Assembly: GCF_014048475.1 (NCBI RefSeq)
Contig: NZ_NWUS01000001.1
Location: forward strand, 372,001-436,000
Origin: Bombella favorum
GTDB taxonomy: Bacteria; Pseudomonadota; Alphaproteobacteria; Acetobacterales; Acetobacteraceae
Direction: 5' to 3'
Length of the DNA: 64,000 nt
Both the position numbers and the translations under genes were made by a program. Shown here one piece after another: positions 54,593-64,000 of the stretch (the first letter of the stretch is position 1; every line of letters starts with the position of its first letter). The notes under the pieces were generated by a model that saw nothing but the letters and a program-made list of their open reading frames with translations, was not told the origin of the DNA and made no database searches.

Positions 54593-55999
54593 TCAGATGT
54601 GCAGAGCACCCTCATAAGCTGCGAGGACAGCCTCATGCATCGTCTCGGAGATGGTCGGATGCGGGAAGACTGTTTCCATCAGCTCGGCATCGGTCAGTTC
54701 ACCCGTACGAGCGATGACATAACCCTGAATCATCTCCGTGACTTCGGAGCCGATCATATGAGCACCAAGCAATTCACCTGTTTCAGCATCGAAGACCGTC
54801 TTCGTCATGCCTTCAGGCTCACCCATGGCAACAGCCTTACCATTGGCCAGGAAGGGGAAACGCCCGACACGGACCTTATAGCCCTCTGCCTTGGCCTTCT
54901 CTTCACTCAGCCCCACAGATGCCACCTGCGGCCGGGCATAGATGCAGCCCGGAATATTACGGGCATGGAGAGGCTCCGGAGAACGACCACTGATCTTCTC
55001 GACACAGATCACGCCCTCATGGCTTGCCTTATGGGCCAGCCACGGCGGAGCCGCCACATCACCAATGGCGTAAATGCCCGGCTCACCGGTCCGACAGAAC
55101 TCGTCCGTCTTGATGTGGGAGCGGTCAACCTGAACCTTTGTCCCCTCAAGGCCAAGGTCTTCCACATTACCAACAATACCAACGGCACAGATCACACGAT
55201 CCACCGTCAGCTCAACCTTGCCCTTAGCCGTCTCGATGGTGGTGGAGACCTCGTTAGCACCTTTCTTCAGCGGGCCGACTTTCGCACCTGTGTGGATGGT
55301 CATGCCACGCTTCTCAAAGGCTTTATGAGCCTGTGCGCTGATCTCGGCATCTTCTGTCATGAGGATACGATCAGCCACTTCGGCGACCGTGACCTCACAA
55401 CCCAGATCACGGTAGAATGAAGCAAACTCGATACCGATGGCCCCGGAGCCGATCACCAGCAAACGCTTAGGCAACGTATCCGGCGTCATGGCTTCACGGG
55501 CACCCCAGATGAGCTTGCCATCTGTCTCCAGGCCAGGGAGCTGACGCCCCCGTGCACCTGTTGCCAGAATGACATGCGGCGCACGAATCTGACCCGTTTC
55601 CTTACCATCCTTCGTGATGGAGACCTTATGAGCCTCACCAACACGACCGGCCAGCTTACCACGGCCATCAAACGTCTTGACCTTGGCCTTTTTCAGCAGA
55701 TGAGCAACACCCTTGCCCATTCTCTCCGCCACGCCACGAGAACGCTTCACGATGGCGCCAAGATCAAAGGAAGGCTGACTGGCAGACAAGCCATAATCCT
55801 GAAGGTGACCCAGCGTATGATACACCTCTGCAGAACGCAGTAGGGCCTTTGTGGGGATACATCCCCAGTTAAGGCACACGCCGCCCATGTGAGTGCTCTC
55901 TACCAGAGCCACATTCATACCAAGCTGGCTGGCCCGCAGGGCAGCCACATAGCCCCCCGGACCGCCACCGATCACAATAAGATCAAAAAGGTCAGACAT
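54593..55999 (-). CDS. lpd: Dihydrolipoyl dehydrogenase (E3)
   Basis: 468 aa FAD enzyme. FAD-binding VIGGGPGGYVAALRASQLGM, redox disulfide in GGVCLNWGCIPTKALL, NAD-binding LLVIGSGAIGIEFASFYRDL, and catalytic His in VFPHPTISE. I use the ATG at 55999 (MSDLFDL), just past the pdhC stop. Confidence 0.96.
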   Translation of the reverse strand: MSDLFDLIVIGGGPGGYVAALRASQLGMNVALVESTHMGGVCLNWGCIPTKALLRSAEVYHTLGHLQDYGLSASQPSFDLGAIVKRSRGVAERMGKGVAHLLKKAKVKTFDGRGKLAGRVGEAHKVSITKDGKETGQIRAPHVILATGARGRQLPGLETDGKLIWGAREAMTPDTLPKRLLVIGSGAIGIEFASFYRDLGCEVTVAEVADRILMTEDAEISAQAHKAFEKRGMTIHTGAKVGPLKKGANEVSTTIETAKGKVELTVDRVICAVGIVGNVEDLGLEGTKVQVDRSHIKTDEFCRTGEPGIYAIGDVAAPPWLAHKASHEGVICVEKISGRSPEPLHARNIPGCIYARPQVASVGLSEEKAKAEGYKVRVGRFPFLANGKAVAMGEPEGMTKTVFDAETGELLGAHMIGSEVTEMIQGYVIARTGELTDAELMETVFPHPTISETMHEAVLAAYEGALHI

Positions 56000-56001
56000 G
56001 A

Positions 56002-57249
56002 TCACAGCACCAGAGAGTAAGGGTTCTGAATGAGGTCACGCAGCACATTGAGCCACTGCGCACCGAGAGCACCATCCACGGCACGATGATCCACCGAGAG
56101 CGTGGCCGTCATGACGGTTGCCACAGCCAGCTCTCCATCCCGCACCACCGGGCGTTTCTCGCCCGAAGCAACTGCCAGAATGGCAGCCTGCGGCGGATTG
56201 ATGATGGCGGCAAAGTCCTTCACGCCGAACATGCCCATGTTGGAGATGGAGAATGTCCCGCCCTGATAATCCTCTGGGGAGAGCTTACCGTCACGAGCAC
56301 GGGTCGCAAGGCTGCGCGCCTCCTGACTAATCTCCTTGAGGCTCTTGCGGTCGGCCTGACGGATAACCGGCGTCACCAGCCCATCCGGTACGGAGACAGC
56401 CATGGAAATGTCCACATCCTCAAAATGCAGCATTTCGCTCTCGGTGAACTGGACATTGAGACCCGGCAGTTTCTTCAGAGCCACAGCCACAGCTTTGATC
56501 ATCATGTCATTGACAGAGATCTTGCAGCCTTCAGCCTCCAGAGCCTTATTCAGCTTGCTGCGCAGAGCCAACAGAGCATCAAGCTCGATATCAACCGACA
56601 CATAGAAATGCGGAACCTGCGTTTTGGACTCCGTCAGGCGGCGGGCAATGACCTTCCGCATACCGGAATGCTTCACATGCTCGACATGACCCGCTGCCGG
56701 TACTGCAGCAGGAGCGGCAGAAGCAGCGGGCTTCTGGCCCTTTGCCTTGTCCACATCACGCCGTAGGATGCGGCCATTAGGACCTGTCCCAGTCAGGCTG
56801 GTAATATCGACCCCATGCTCCTTGGCAATACGGCGAGCCAGCGGAGAAATGAAGATACGCTCACCTTTGCCTGCGTCAGCCGCAGCAGGCTTTTTGTCAG
56901 GATCGAAAGAAGAAATTTCGATCGGGGCCGGTTTCTCATCCTTGGCCTCGGCCTTTTTCTGCGGCTCTGGCTTTGCTTCAGCGGCCGGAGCGGATGGAAC
57001 ATCCTCGCCCTCTTCCACCAAAATGGCGATCGGGGTCTTCACGGCCACATGGTCCGTCCCTTCCGGGATGAGGATTTTCCCAAGGATTCCCTCGTCCGCA
57101 GCCTCCACTTCCATGGTGGCCTTGTCGGTCTCGATCTCAGCGATCACATCGCCAGACTGGACCATGTCGCCCTCTTTTTTAAGCCAGCGGGCGACCGTGC
57201 CTTCTGTCATGGTCGGAGACAGAGCCGGCATTAAGATATTGATTGCCAT
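56002..57249 (-). CDS. pdhC: Pyruvate dehydrogenase E2, dihydrolipoamide acetyltransferase
   Basis: 415 aa: lipoyl domain 1-80 with lipoyl Lys43 in ETDKATMEV, peripheral-subunit-binding domain near 132-168 ([20 protein letters not shown]), and catalytic domain from about 190 with the active His in [16 protein letters not shown]. Two Pro/Ala-rich linkers join them. Operon order pdhA-pdhB-pdhC-lpd-lipA. Confidence 0.96.
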   Translation of the reverse strand: MAINILMPALSPTMTEGTVARWLKKEGDMVQSGDVIAEIETDKATMEVEAADEGILGKILIPEGTDHVAVKTPIAILVEEGEDVPSAPAAEAKPEPQKKAEAKDEKPAPIEISSFDPDKKPAAADAGKGERIFISPLARRIAKEHGVDITSLTGTGPNGRILRRDVDKAKGQKPAASAAPAAVPAAGHVEHVKHSGMRKVIARRLTESKTQVPHFYVSVDIELDALLALRSKLNKALEAEGCKISVNDMMIKAVAVALKKLPGLNVQFTESEMLHFEDVDISMAVSVPDGLVTPVIRQADRKSLKEISQEARSLATRARDGKLSPEDYQGGTFSISNMGMFGVKDFAAIINPPQAAILAVASGEKRPVVRDGELAVATVMTATLSVDHRAVDGALGAQWLNVLRDLIQNPYSLVL

Positions 57250-57254
57250 TGGTT

Positions 57255-58625
57255 TCAGTCTCCAAACTGCTTACGCACAGCTTCAACAATCCACTCCGGC
57301 TTGGGCAGAGCCAGCTTCTCCAGATTTGCTGCATAAGGGAGAGGAATATCCAGCCCACAGACACGAGCTGGCGGAGCATCCAGCCAGTCAAACGCCTGCT
57401 CGACTGCCACAGTGCAGATTTCGGACCCGATACCTGCAACCGGCCAGCCTTCTTCCACAGAAACGATGCGGCTTGTCTTCTTCACGCTCTTGATGATCGT
57501 TTCCGTATCCAACGGCCGCAGAGTCCGCAGGTTGATCACCTCAGCCTCAATACCCTGCTCGGCCAGCAGCTCGGCAGCCTCCAGAGCCACACCAACCATG
57601 ATGGAGAAAGCGACCAGCGTCACATCCTTACCTTCACGTTCGATCTTGGCCTTGCCAATCGGCAGGATGAAGTCCTCATCCACCGGGCATGGGAACTTCT
57701 TGCCGTACAGAATTTCGTTTTCCAGCACCACAACCGGGTTCGGGTCACGGATGGCTGCACGCAGCAAGCCCTTGGCATCTGCCGCGGACCACGGAGCTAC
57801 AACCTTCAACCCCGGAATATGAGCATACCAGCTACCGAAGCACTGGGAATGCTGCGCACCGACACGAGCCGCCGCCCCATTGGGACCACGGAAAACGATC
57901 GGACAGGACATCTGACCACCGGACATATAGCGTGTCTTAGCAGCCGAATTAATGATGTGATCCACAGCCTGAAGGGAGAAGTTCATGGTCATGAACTCGA
58001 CGATCGGCTTCACTCCAGAGAGAGCCGCACCAACGGCCATACCTGTAAAGCCATGCTCCGTGATCGGCATGTCCATGACACGCTTATCACCGAACTCATC
58101 CAGCAGACCCTGACTGACCTTGTAGGCACCCTGATACTGGGCGACTTCCTCGCCAAGCAGGAACACGTCCTCATCACGGCGCATCTCGGCTGCCATCGCA
58201 TCACGCAAAGCTTCACGCACCGTGATCTCTGCCGTTTCACCCCATTCAGGTTCCACGATGTCGGTGGTGGTGCTGGTAGGAGCCTGCGGTGCAGATGCTG
58301 GAGCCGGAATATTCTTTTCCACCTTAGCGGTCGGCTCAGTCTTAGGACCGAGGTCCAGCGCATCCGCAGCGGAAGCGTCTTCACCTTCCTCCAGCAGAAC
58401 AGCGATGGGTGTATTCACCGCAACATGGTCTGTACCTTCGGTGATCAGAATGCGCCCTAGAACGCCTTCCTCAACGGCTTCCATCTCCATGGTTGCCTTA
58501 TCGGTCTCAATCTCGGCAATGACCTCGCCGGGCTTGACCACATCACCTTCTTTCTTGACCCAACGGGCCAGTGTGCCCTCCTCCATAGTCGGAGAAAGAG
58601 CGGGCATGAGAATAGGAGAGGCCAT
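57255..58625 (-). CDS. pdhB: Pyruvate dehydrogenase E1 beta subunit with N-terminal lipoyl domain
   Basis: 456 aa. Residues 1-80 are a lipoyl domain (Lys43 in ETDKATMEM), then a linker, then the E1-beta domain from about 130 ([55 protein letters not shown]). A lipoyl domain on E1-beta is a known feature of alphaproteobacterial PDH. Follows pdhA by 3 bp. Confidence 0.95.
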   Translation of the reverse strand: MASPILMPALSPTMEEGTLARWVKKEGDVVKPGEVIAEIETDKATMEMEAVEEGVLGRILITEGTDHVAVNTPIAVLLEEGEDASAADALDLGPKTEPTAKVEKNIPAPASAPQAPTSTTTDIVEPEWGETAEITVREALRDAMAAEMRRDEDVFLLGEEVAQYQGAYKVSQGLLDEFGDKRVMDMPITEHGFTGMAVGAALSGVKPIVEFMTMNFSLQAVDHIINSAAKTRYMSGGQMSCPIVFRGPNGAAARVGAQHSQCFGSWYAHIPGLKVVAPWSAADAKGLLRAAIRDPNPVVVLENEILYGKKFPCPVDEDFILPIGKAKIEREGKDVTLVAFSIMVGVALEAAELLAEQGIEAEVINLRTLRPLDTETIIKSVKKTSRIVSVEEGWPVAGIGSEICTVAVEQAFDWLDAPPARVCGLDIPLPYAANLEKLALPKPEWIVEAVRKQFGD

Positions 58626-58628
58626 GAG

Positions 58629-59633
58629 TTATTCCCCCACCAGAACGTCGGTCCAGAGCTCGGATGCATCGGGCTCGGGGCTGGTTTCTGCAAATTCGGC
58701 AGCATCCTTCACAGTGGCCTTCACATCCTGCTCCACTGTTTTGAAAAAGGATTCATCAATGCCGTGCTTGATCATTTCGGCTTTCAGCGTTTCAATCGGG
58801 TCACGTGTCCGGCGCATCTCGTCCACTTCTGAACGCTGACGGTATTTTGCCGGGTCGGACATGGAGTGGCCACGGTAACGGTAGGTTTCCATCTCCAACA
58901 GGAACGGCCCCTTACCAGAGCGGCAATGCTCCATTGCTTCCTTAGCGGCCTGATAGACGGCGGCTACATCCATACCATCAACCTTGCGGGATGGAATCCC
59001 CCACGGAGCGGCGTTTTTGGAAAGGTCCTTGGAGGCAGAGGAGCGCTCAATGGAGGTTCCCATGCCGTACCGGTTATTCTCAATCACATAAAGGCAGGGC
59101 AGTTTATGCAGAGCAGCAAGATTAAAGCTCTCATAAACCTGCCCCTGATTGGAGGCACCTTCACCAAAATAGACGATGGAAACGGCGCCATCATTCTTAT
59201 AGGCACTCGTCAGGGCCAGACCCGTGCCGATGGCTACCTGTGCGCCAACAATACCATGGCCGCCATAGAATTCCTGTTCTTTAGAGAACATATGCATGGA
59301 ACCGCCCTTACCGTGGGAATAACCACCGGAACGGCCCGTCAGCTCAGCCATAACGCCACGAGCAGTCATGCCAGCAACGAGCATCTGCCCATGATCACGA
59401 TATGACGTGATGGAGCGATCACCCTTCTTCATAGCAAGACCGATACCGGCCACAACGGCTTCCTGACCAATATACAAGTGGCAGAAGCCACCGATCAGCC
59501 CCATGCCGTACAGCTGGCCGGCTTTTTCTTCAAAGCGGCGCACCAGCAGCATTTCCCTGTAGGCGCGTTCCATTTCTTCCCGTGATAGCGCCGGGCCATT
59601 CTGCCGGTTCGGCGCATCCGTCATAGAACCCAT
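58629..59633 (-). CDS. pdhA: Pyruvate dehydrogenase E1 alpha subunit
   Basis: 334 aa thiamine-diphosphate subunit. Blocks: FCHLYIGQEAVVAGIGLAMK, SYRDHGQMLVAGM, GGSMHMFSKEQEFYGGHGIV, the ThDP motif GEGASNQGQVYESFNLAALH, and TYRYRGHSMSDPAKYR with phosphorylation-loop-like region. I use ATG 59633 because GGGAG lies just upstream; the longer frame from 59681 adds 16 non-conserved residues. Confidence 0.95.
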   Translation of the reverse strand: MGSMTDAPNRQNGPALSREEMERAYREMLLVRRFEEKAGQLYGMGLIGGFCHLYIGQEAVVAGIGLAMKKGDRSITSYRDHGQMLVAGMTARGVMAELTGRSGGYSHGKGGSMHMFSKEQEFYGGHGIVGAQVAIGTGLALTSAYKNDGAVSIVYFGEGASNQGQVYESFNLAALHKLPCLYVIENNRYGMGTSIERSSASKDLSKNAAPWGIPSRKVDGMDVAAVYQAAKEAMEHCRSGKGPFLLEMETYRYRGHSMSDPAKYRQRSEVDEMRRTRDPIETLKAEMIKHGIDESFFKTVEQDVKATVKDAAEFAETSPEPDASELWTDVLVGE

Positions 59634-59749
59634 GACACTCTCCCGCGGTTCACAACTTTGCATAGGGCGGCCTTGTAACAACAGTCTTTGGTGAAAGCTA
59701 GCTGTCTAAAGGCCCGCCGCCCATTTTTTATACTAAATTAGTACTCTTT

Positions 59750-60697
59750 TTAGAAACCGAGTAGACGCCGGGCCGCCAGACCAGGATCTTCTTCCCGCAG
59801 CAGAGATTCCCCAACCAGAACAGCACTGCATCCAGCTTCGCCAACCTTGGTCAGGTCCTCTGTCGTGGCAATACCACTTTCCGACACCACGAGACGATCC
59901 GGCGGAACCTGCGGTGCAAGGTCTAGCGTTGTCTGAATGTCAGTTTTCAGTGTCTTCAGATTGCGGTTGTTAATGCCGATCAGGAAGCTGTCATAAGCAA
60001 GGGCTCGAGTTAGCTCCTCCTCGTTATGCACTTCAATCAGCACGTCCATATCCAGCCCACGGGCAAGAGCGATCAGTTCGGCTGCCTCATCATCCTTCAG
60101 GGCTGCCATAATGAGCAGGATACAGTCTGCTCCAATCAGGCGGCTCTCATGCACCTGCCACGGATCAAGGATAAAGTCCTTCCGCAGAATCGGAAGACTA
60201 CACGCAGCCCGCACGGCCTGAAGGTCTTCCACACTTCCATGGAAGCAGGACCCTTCTGTCAAAACGGAGATACAGCTTGCTCCAGCATTCTGATAAGAAC
60301 GGGCAATCTGAGCCGGATCATAATCAGGACGCAGAATACCTGCAGAGGGGGAGGCCTTCTTCACCTCTGCGATAAGGCCCACACGCCTATCAGCCGTAAT
60401 ATGCTGCAACGCCTGACCAAATCCACGGGTCGGCATGGAGACTTCTTTTGCCTTGGCGGCAATCTCCTTCAGCGGCATGACCTGCATGCGCTGTTCGACA
60501 TCAAGGCGGGTCCTCGTGCAGATGCGCTCCAGCACATCACTACCGCTTTCCCCCCCTCCTGCTGCGGCAGGCGGAGTGGCCTCCGGTTGGGCTGTCTGCT
60601 GTGCATCATTATTTGCAGAGACATCAGAAGCCGGAACCTGTCCACCATCCTCTGCAGGGGCAAAAGCAGCCATCGACCGCTGTGGCGAAAAAATCAT
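59750..60697 (-). CDS. trpC: Indole-3-glycerol phosphate synthase with unusual N-terminal extension
   Basis: 315 aa. The catalytic barrel begins at SDVLERICTRTRLDVEQR and shows VGLIAEVKKASPSAGILRPD, SVLTEGSCFHGSVEDLQAVR, PILRKDFILDPWQVHE, LIGINNRNLKTLKTD, VVSESGIATTEDL. The first 53 residues are Ala/Pro/Gln/Gly-rich and absent from usual TrpC. The ATG at 60697 has AGGA upstream, so the extension may be real. A GTG at 60535 behind a G-rich Shine-Dalgarno would give a normal length protein. Confidence 0.93.
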   Translation of the reverse strand: MIFSPQRSMAAFAPAEDGGQVPASDVSANNDAQQTAQPEATPPAAAGGGESGSDVLERICTRTRLDVEQRMQVMPLKEIAAKAKEVSMPTRGFGQALQHITADRRVGLIAEVKKASPSAGILRPDYDPAQIARSYQNAGASCISVLTEGSCFHGSVEDLQAVRAACSLPILRKDFILDPWQVHESRLIGADCILLIMAALKDDEAAELIALARGLDMDVLIEVHNEEELTRALAYDSFLIGINNRNLKTLKTDIQTTLDLAPQVPPDRLVVSESGIATTEDLTKVGEAGCSAVLVGESLLREEDPGLAARRLLGF

Positions 60698-60745
60698 GAT
60701 CGTCCTGAATCTTTACCTTGGAACATTAAGGAACGGTTCTAGCGT

Positions 60746-61819
60746 TCAGTTCTGAGCACTTACACCCGTTTGAGCCCGGATTAAAGCCTTCTGGGCCAAC
60801 CCCTCATCGAGGGACCGGGCCGCTTCGGCAATATTACGCCGCAAAGCCGGGACGGAAAGGCAGCCATTCTCCAGCAGTTTCCCCCGCCCAGCAACATGCA
60901 GACCAACAGCAGTATTCAGCAGGACCGTATCACGGTAACAGCCTGTTTCTCCTGCAAAAAGAGCCTCCATACGTCGCGCATTACTGGCGGGGTCTGCCCC
61001 CCTAAGAGCGGCGATCTCGTAATGGGGCAGACCTGCCATGTCCGGCGTCAAGTCAAATGAAACAACCTGTCCATTTTCCCACACCTCATTGTGTGTAGGC
61101 CCGGAAAGGGTCAATTCATCAATGCCCCCCTCATCGGTGTGGCCATGCACAACCCATGCAGAAACCGCTCCAAGCTCCCCGAGCACCTGTGCTACGGGGC
61201 GGCACCATGCTTCGGCAAACACACCAACAAGCTGACGTCGGACCCGTGCCGGGTTACAGAGTGGCCCCAGCAGGTTGAACAATGTCCGAAAACCAAGCTG
61301 TTTCCGGACCGGAGCGGCAATCCGCATGGCTGGATGATGAAAGGGCGCCGCTAAGAAAGCGAGATGATCCTGCCTCAGGCGTTCTTCCTGTCGGGCGTGG
61401 TCAGCTTCGGCAGGAATACCCAGTGCTTCCAGAACATCGGTCGCCCCGGCCCGAGAAGACCAGGCCCGCCCTCCGTGCTTGGCAACAGGAACTCCCAAGC
61501 CAGCCAACACAAAGGCCGTAGCTGTGGACACATTCAGCGTCCCCAAACCATCGCCGCCCGTCCCGCAGACATCCACTGTATCTTCCGGCACGTTACGGAG
61601 AGCCTGCATATTCTGACGAACAGCCCGTACAGCCCCTGAAAGCTCTTCTGCCGTCTCCCCTCGCATCTGAAGGGCGGTTAGAAAGGCAGAGAGTTCTATC
61701 TCCGAGACATCCCCCTGCATGATGAGCATGAAGGCGGCCTCAGCCTCGGAAACACTCAACTCCTGCCCGGCAGCAACCTTCCTAAGGAACGGAACAAACG
61801 ACGTCTTCTGCACGCCCAT
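60746..61819 (-). CDS. trpD: Anthranilate phosphoribosyltransferase
   Basis: 357 aa. VCGTGGDGLGTLNVSTATAF binds phosphoribosyl pyrophosphate; VAKHGGRAWSSRAGATDVLE and LGFRTLFNLLGPLCNPARVR follow. The family usually has NxSS in the second block. Start overlaps the trpG stop by one base. It lies 48 bp before trpC. Confidence 0.95.
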   Translation of the reverse strand: MGVQKTSFVPFLRKVAAGQELSVSEAEAAFMLIMQGDVSEIELSAFLTALQMRGETAEELSGAVRAVRQNMQALRNVPEDTVDVCGTGGDGLGTLNVSTATAFVLAGLGVPVAKHGGRAWSSRAGATDVLEALGIPAEADHARQEERLRQDHLAFLAAPFHHPAMRIAAPVRKQLGFRTLFNLLGPLCNPARVRRQLVGVFAEAWCRPVAQVLGELGAVSAWVVHGHTDEGGIDELTLSGPTHNEVWENGQVVSFDLTPDMAGLPHYEIAALRGADPASNARRMEALFAGETGCYRDTVLLNTAVGLHVAGRGKLLENGCLSVPALRRNIAEAARSLDEGLAQKALIRAQTGVSAQN

Positions 61820-62418
61820 CAGCTAGCAGCACCCTCTTTCTGCGGAAACACATTGGCCAGTCGCAGGAAGTTGGCCAGCAACTCACGCCCGGAGTTGGAT
61901 GCAATGCTCTCCGGATGGAACTGCACACCATGAATCGGGTATTCTCGATGCCGAACACCCATAATGACGCCATCTTCCGTTTTCGCATTAACGATAAGTG
62001 AATCCGGGATACTGGCTGGGTCCAGCGTCAAGCTATGATAACGCACCATGTCCACCGGGTCTGGCAGGCCAGCAAAAACACCACTCCCATCATGATGAAT
62101 AGCATTAATCTTGCCATGCATGGGCACAGAGGCACGAACAACACGAGCACCAAAGACCTGCCCGATGGACTGATGCCCCAGACAAACCCCAAGAACGGGC
62201 ACTTTCCCCGCTGCTTTTTCAATCAGCTCACAGCAAATGCCCGCCTCATCAGGGGAACACGGGCCTGGAGACAGAACGATGGCAGAGGGGTTCATTTCCA
62301 ATGCACGGTCAGCGGTCAGCGCATCATTTCGCTTAACAGCGCATTCCACACCCAACGCACCGAAGTGGTGCACTAGGTTGAAAGTGAAACTGTCATAATT
62401 ATCAATCAGCAGAATCAT
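61819..62418 (-). CDS. trpG: Anthranilate synthase glutaminase component (also possibly PabA)
   Basis: 199 aa class I glutaminase. LLIDNYDSFTFNLVHHFGAL, SPGPCSPDEAGIC, nucleophile Cys in VLGVCLGHQSIGQVFG, and VQFHPESIAS. The start overlaps the trpE stop by 4 bp. In many bacteria such a protein serves both tryptophan and folate synthesis. Confidence 0.95.
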   Translation of the reverse strand: MILLIDNYDSFTFNLVHHFGALGVECAVKRNDALTADRALEMNPSAIVLSPGPCSPDEAGICCELIEKAAGKVPVLGVCLGHQSIGQVFGARVVRASVPMHGKINAIHHDGSGVFAGLPDPVDMVRYHSLTLDPASIPDSLIVNAKTEDGVIMGVRHREYPIHGVQFHPESIASNSGRELLANFLRLANVFPQKEGAAS

Positions 62419-63929
62419 CTGATGGTCTCCTCACATTCAGAGGTCATAGCTGTTCTTTCAGATGATGCGCCGGATGGAGATTTACACCCCCTCCCCGTAG
62501 AAACCCTTTGCTGACCGTTATGGATGGCCTGCTTGATAGCCGCTTCTGCCGCCGTAAAAAGCGCACGGGCCTTGGCTCTCGTCTCCTGATATTCGGCTTC
62601 AGGATCAGATTCAGCCACGACACCACAACCAGCCTGCACATACATTTGGCCGTCCTTCAACAGGGCCATGCGCAGTCCGATGCAGGTATCCATCTCGCCA
62701 TTGGCACCAAAATAACCAACACACCCAGCATAGGGACCACGCCGGGTTGGCTCCAACTCGTCAATGATCTCCATGGTGCGTATCTTTGGTGCCCCCGTCA
62801 GCGTGCCAGCCGGGAAGGCTGCAGACAGGGCATCAAGAGCGCTGCACTCAGGCTTTACGTTCCCCGTTACAGTAGATGAGATGTGCATGACGTGGCTATA
62901 GCGCTCCACCACGAAACGATCCGGCACGTCTACCGTTCCCAGCTGAGACACACGCCCAACATCATTCCGTCCAAGGTCGATCAGCATGAGATGTTCGGCA
63001 AGCTCCTTGCCATCAGCCAGGAGTTCCTTCTCCAACGCCAGATCATGCTCACGATCCCGCCCACGGGGCCGGGTGCCTGCCAGTGGGCGGACTGTTACGA
63101 TACCATCCCGCACGCGCACCAGAATTTCCGGTGATGAACCTACAAGCGTGAATTCACCAAGTTCCATCAGGAACAGGAACGGTGCTGGATTAATACGCCG
63201 CAGACTACGATAGAGAGAAAGCGAGGATAGCGGGAACGCTGTCGTGAAACGCTGGCTCGGCACAATCTGGAAGGCATCACCGGCGGCGATATAATCCTGC
63301 GCCGTTTTCACCTTCTGAAGGAAATCCTCATGCGTGATGTTGGAAACAGGCACTTCCAGCTGCGTGCCTACCGGCAATGCTTCTGCCGGGTCTTCCACGG
63401 GCTGCCGCAGAGCCGCCACAGCCTTATCCAGAAGGGCCTCACCCTCTTCTACAGACGTACCATCACGCAATGGCGTGGCAAGAATCAGCTCATCCCGCAC
63501 GATGTCGAACACAGCAAAAAGCCGGGGACGAATCATCACCCCTTCAGGGAGGTCCAGATCGTTCGGTGGCGGGTTGGGAAGGTCTTCCATCTGCCGGACC
63601 ATGTCATAGCCCAGCACGCCAAAGACCCCACCAATCATCGGAGGCATGCCCTCTGGCAGCTCCATCCGACTCTCATCCAGAAGTGTTTTTAGCGAGGCCA
63701 GCGGGGCTACGTCCTCCTTTTGGCCATCACGAAAGGCCTGACCATCCTTACACCGCCATACCGTATCCGGCAGCAGGGCAATAATGGAATACCGCCCTCG
63801 GGCTTCCCCTCCTTCCACACTCTCGAAAAAGAGACGGTACGGATCATCAGCCAGACGAGACAAACGAAGAAAAACGGAAAGCGGGGTCAGCAGGTCACCT
63901 GCTTCTACCCTGTGTAAAATACTGCTCAC
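62415..63929 (-). CDS. trpE: Anthranilate synthase component I
   Basis: 504 aa chorismate-using enzyme. VGSSPEILVRVRDGIVTVRP, LAGTRPRGRDREHDLALEKE, LLIDLGRNDVGRVSQLGTV (here LIDLGRNDVGR), SAAFPAGTLTGAPKIRTMEI, and GCGVVAESDPEAEYQET are typical. The last 30 residues are a non-conserved polar tail. It starts with GTG (63929) overlapping the stop of the upstream gene, so there is no room for a trp attenuator at this point; the promoter must lie further upstream. Confidence 0.95.
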   Translation of the reverse strand: MSSILHRVEAGDLLTPLSVFLRLSRLADDPYRLFFESVEGGEARGRYSIIALLPDTVWRCKDGQAFRDGQKEDVAPLASLKTLLDESRMELPEGMPPMIGGVFGVLGYDMVRQMEDLPNPPPNDLDLPEGVMIRPRLFAVFDIVRDELILATPLRDGTSVEEGEALLDKAVAALRQPVEDPAEALPVGTQLEVPVSNITHEDFLQKVKTAQDYIAAGDAFQIVPSQRFTTAFPLSSLSLYRSLRRINPAPFLFLMELGEFTLVGSSPEILVRVRDGIVTVRPLAGTRPRGRDREHDLALEKELLADGKELAEHLMLIDLGRNDVGRVSQLGTVDVPDRFVVERYSHVMHISSTVTGNVKPECSALDALSAAFPAGTLTGAPKIRTMEIIDELEPTRRGPYAGCVGYFGANGEMDTCIGLRMALLKDGQMYVQAGCGVVAESDPEAEYQETRAKARALFTAAEAAIKQAIHNGQQRVSTGRGCKSPSGASSERTAMTSECEETIR

Positions 63930-64000
63930 TGCTGGCCTAGCCTTCCTGAAATCATGCTGAGTACCCTCTCATTGACATCATTGAACAGGGTAGCGTTGAA
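63926..64000 (-). CDS. C-terminus of an unidentified gene upstream of trpE, possibly a PpiD/SurA-type isomerase
   Basis: Twenty-four codons before a TGA at 63926: FNATLFNDVNERVLSMISGR then LGQQ. It is coupled to trpE (GTGA overlap). In related bacteria a peptidyl-prolyl isomerase gene often precedes trpE, and the FND...R ending would fit, but the fragment is too short to be sure. Confidence 0.4.
   Translation of the reverse strand, partial: FNATLFNDVNERVLSMISGRLGQQ

Noticed and set aside
57243-58460. 405-codon plus-strand frame opposite pdhB
   Set aside because: Entirely antisense to a complete E1-beta gene with all motifs; no independent start signals or known domains.

Overview
The window is bacterial chromosome from an alphaproteobacterium, most likely an acetic acid bacterium (Acetobacteraceae). 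This rests on the gene content and the protein style: a Tat-exported glucose-fructose oxidoreductase, a PDH operon with a lipoyl domain on E1-beta followed by lpd, lipA and a COQ10-type gene, an ELM1-like protein, BolA next to monothiol glutaredoxin, and purC-purS-purQ-purL in one operon. The genus cannot be fixed by reading alone.

Layout. 1-4130 is housekeeping: gatCAB, ruvX, gfo. 4131-7944 is a scrambled accessory stretch holding a GH19 lysozyme-type muralytic gene, a secreted partner, an antisense-overlapping immunity-like gene, a probable toxin fragment and a decayed duplicate of the pair's 3' ends. It ends at the 3' side of a tRNA-Val(GAC). 8034-9854 returns to host genes. 10211-12015 holds another decayed immunity-gene copy and a small bacteriocin locus: a double-glycine-leader microcin with a poly-histidine tail, its likely immunity protein, a near-consensus Fur box upstream, and a second, probably frameshifted bacteriocin/immunity pair. 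12210-30686 is a defective podovirus-like prophage: internal virion proteins, scaffold, capsid, Bbp16-like cement protein, adaptor, GH32 tailspike, tail proteins and a lysis cassette with Rz/Rz1. No integrase, terminase or portal is visible. It abuts the 3' end of tRNA-Val(CAC). A low-GC two-gene cargo (HTH-ASCH regulator plus a PIN-GNAT-PUA-like-P-loop protein) interrupts the virion genes at 13.7-16.6 kb.

30981-64000 is core genome: an unknown 629-aa protein with an ELM1-family protein, rhlE-type helicase, glyA, three tandem APC permeases, hemB, a YraN-type gene, grxD-bolA, the purine operon (which contains a secreted two-domain Rap1a/Tai-like gene coupled between purS and purQ), purB, a TerC-like protein, a lytic transglycosylase, the lipA/PDH cluster and trpEGDC.

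Main points for a second look are the Fur-box microcin with its His tail, the PIN-GNAT-PUA-NTPase/HTH-ASCH cargo, the GH32 phage tailspike (all three catalytic acid positions present, so fructan such as levan may be its target), the duplicated and overlapping muralytic/immunity cassettes, and the Rap1a-like gene inside the pur operon. All functional calls come from reading motifs; no database search was run.
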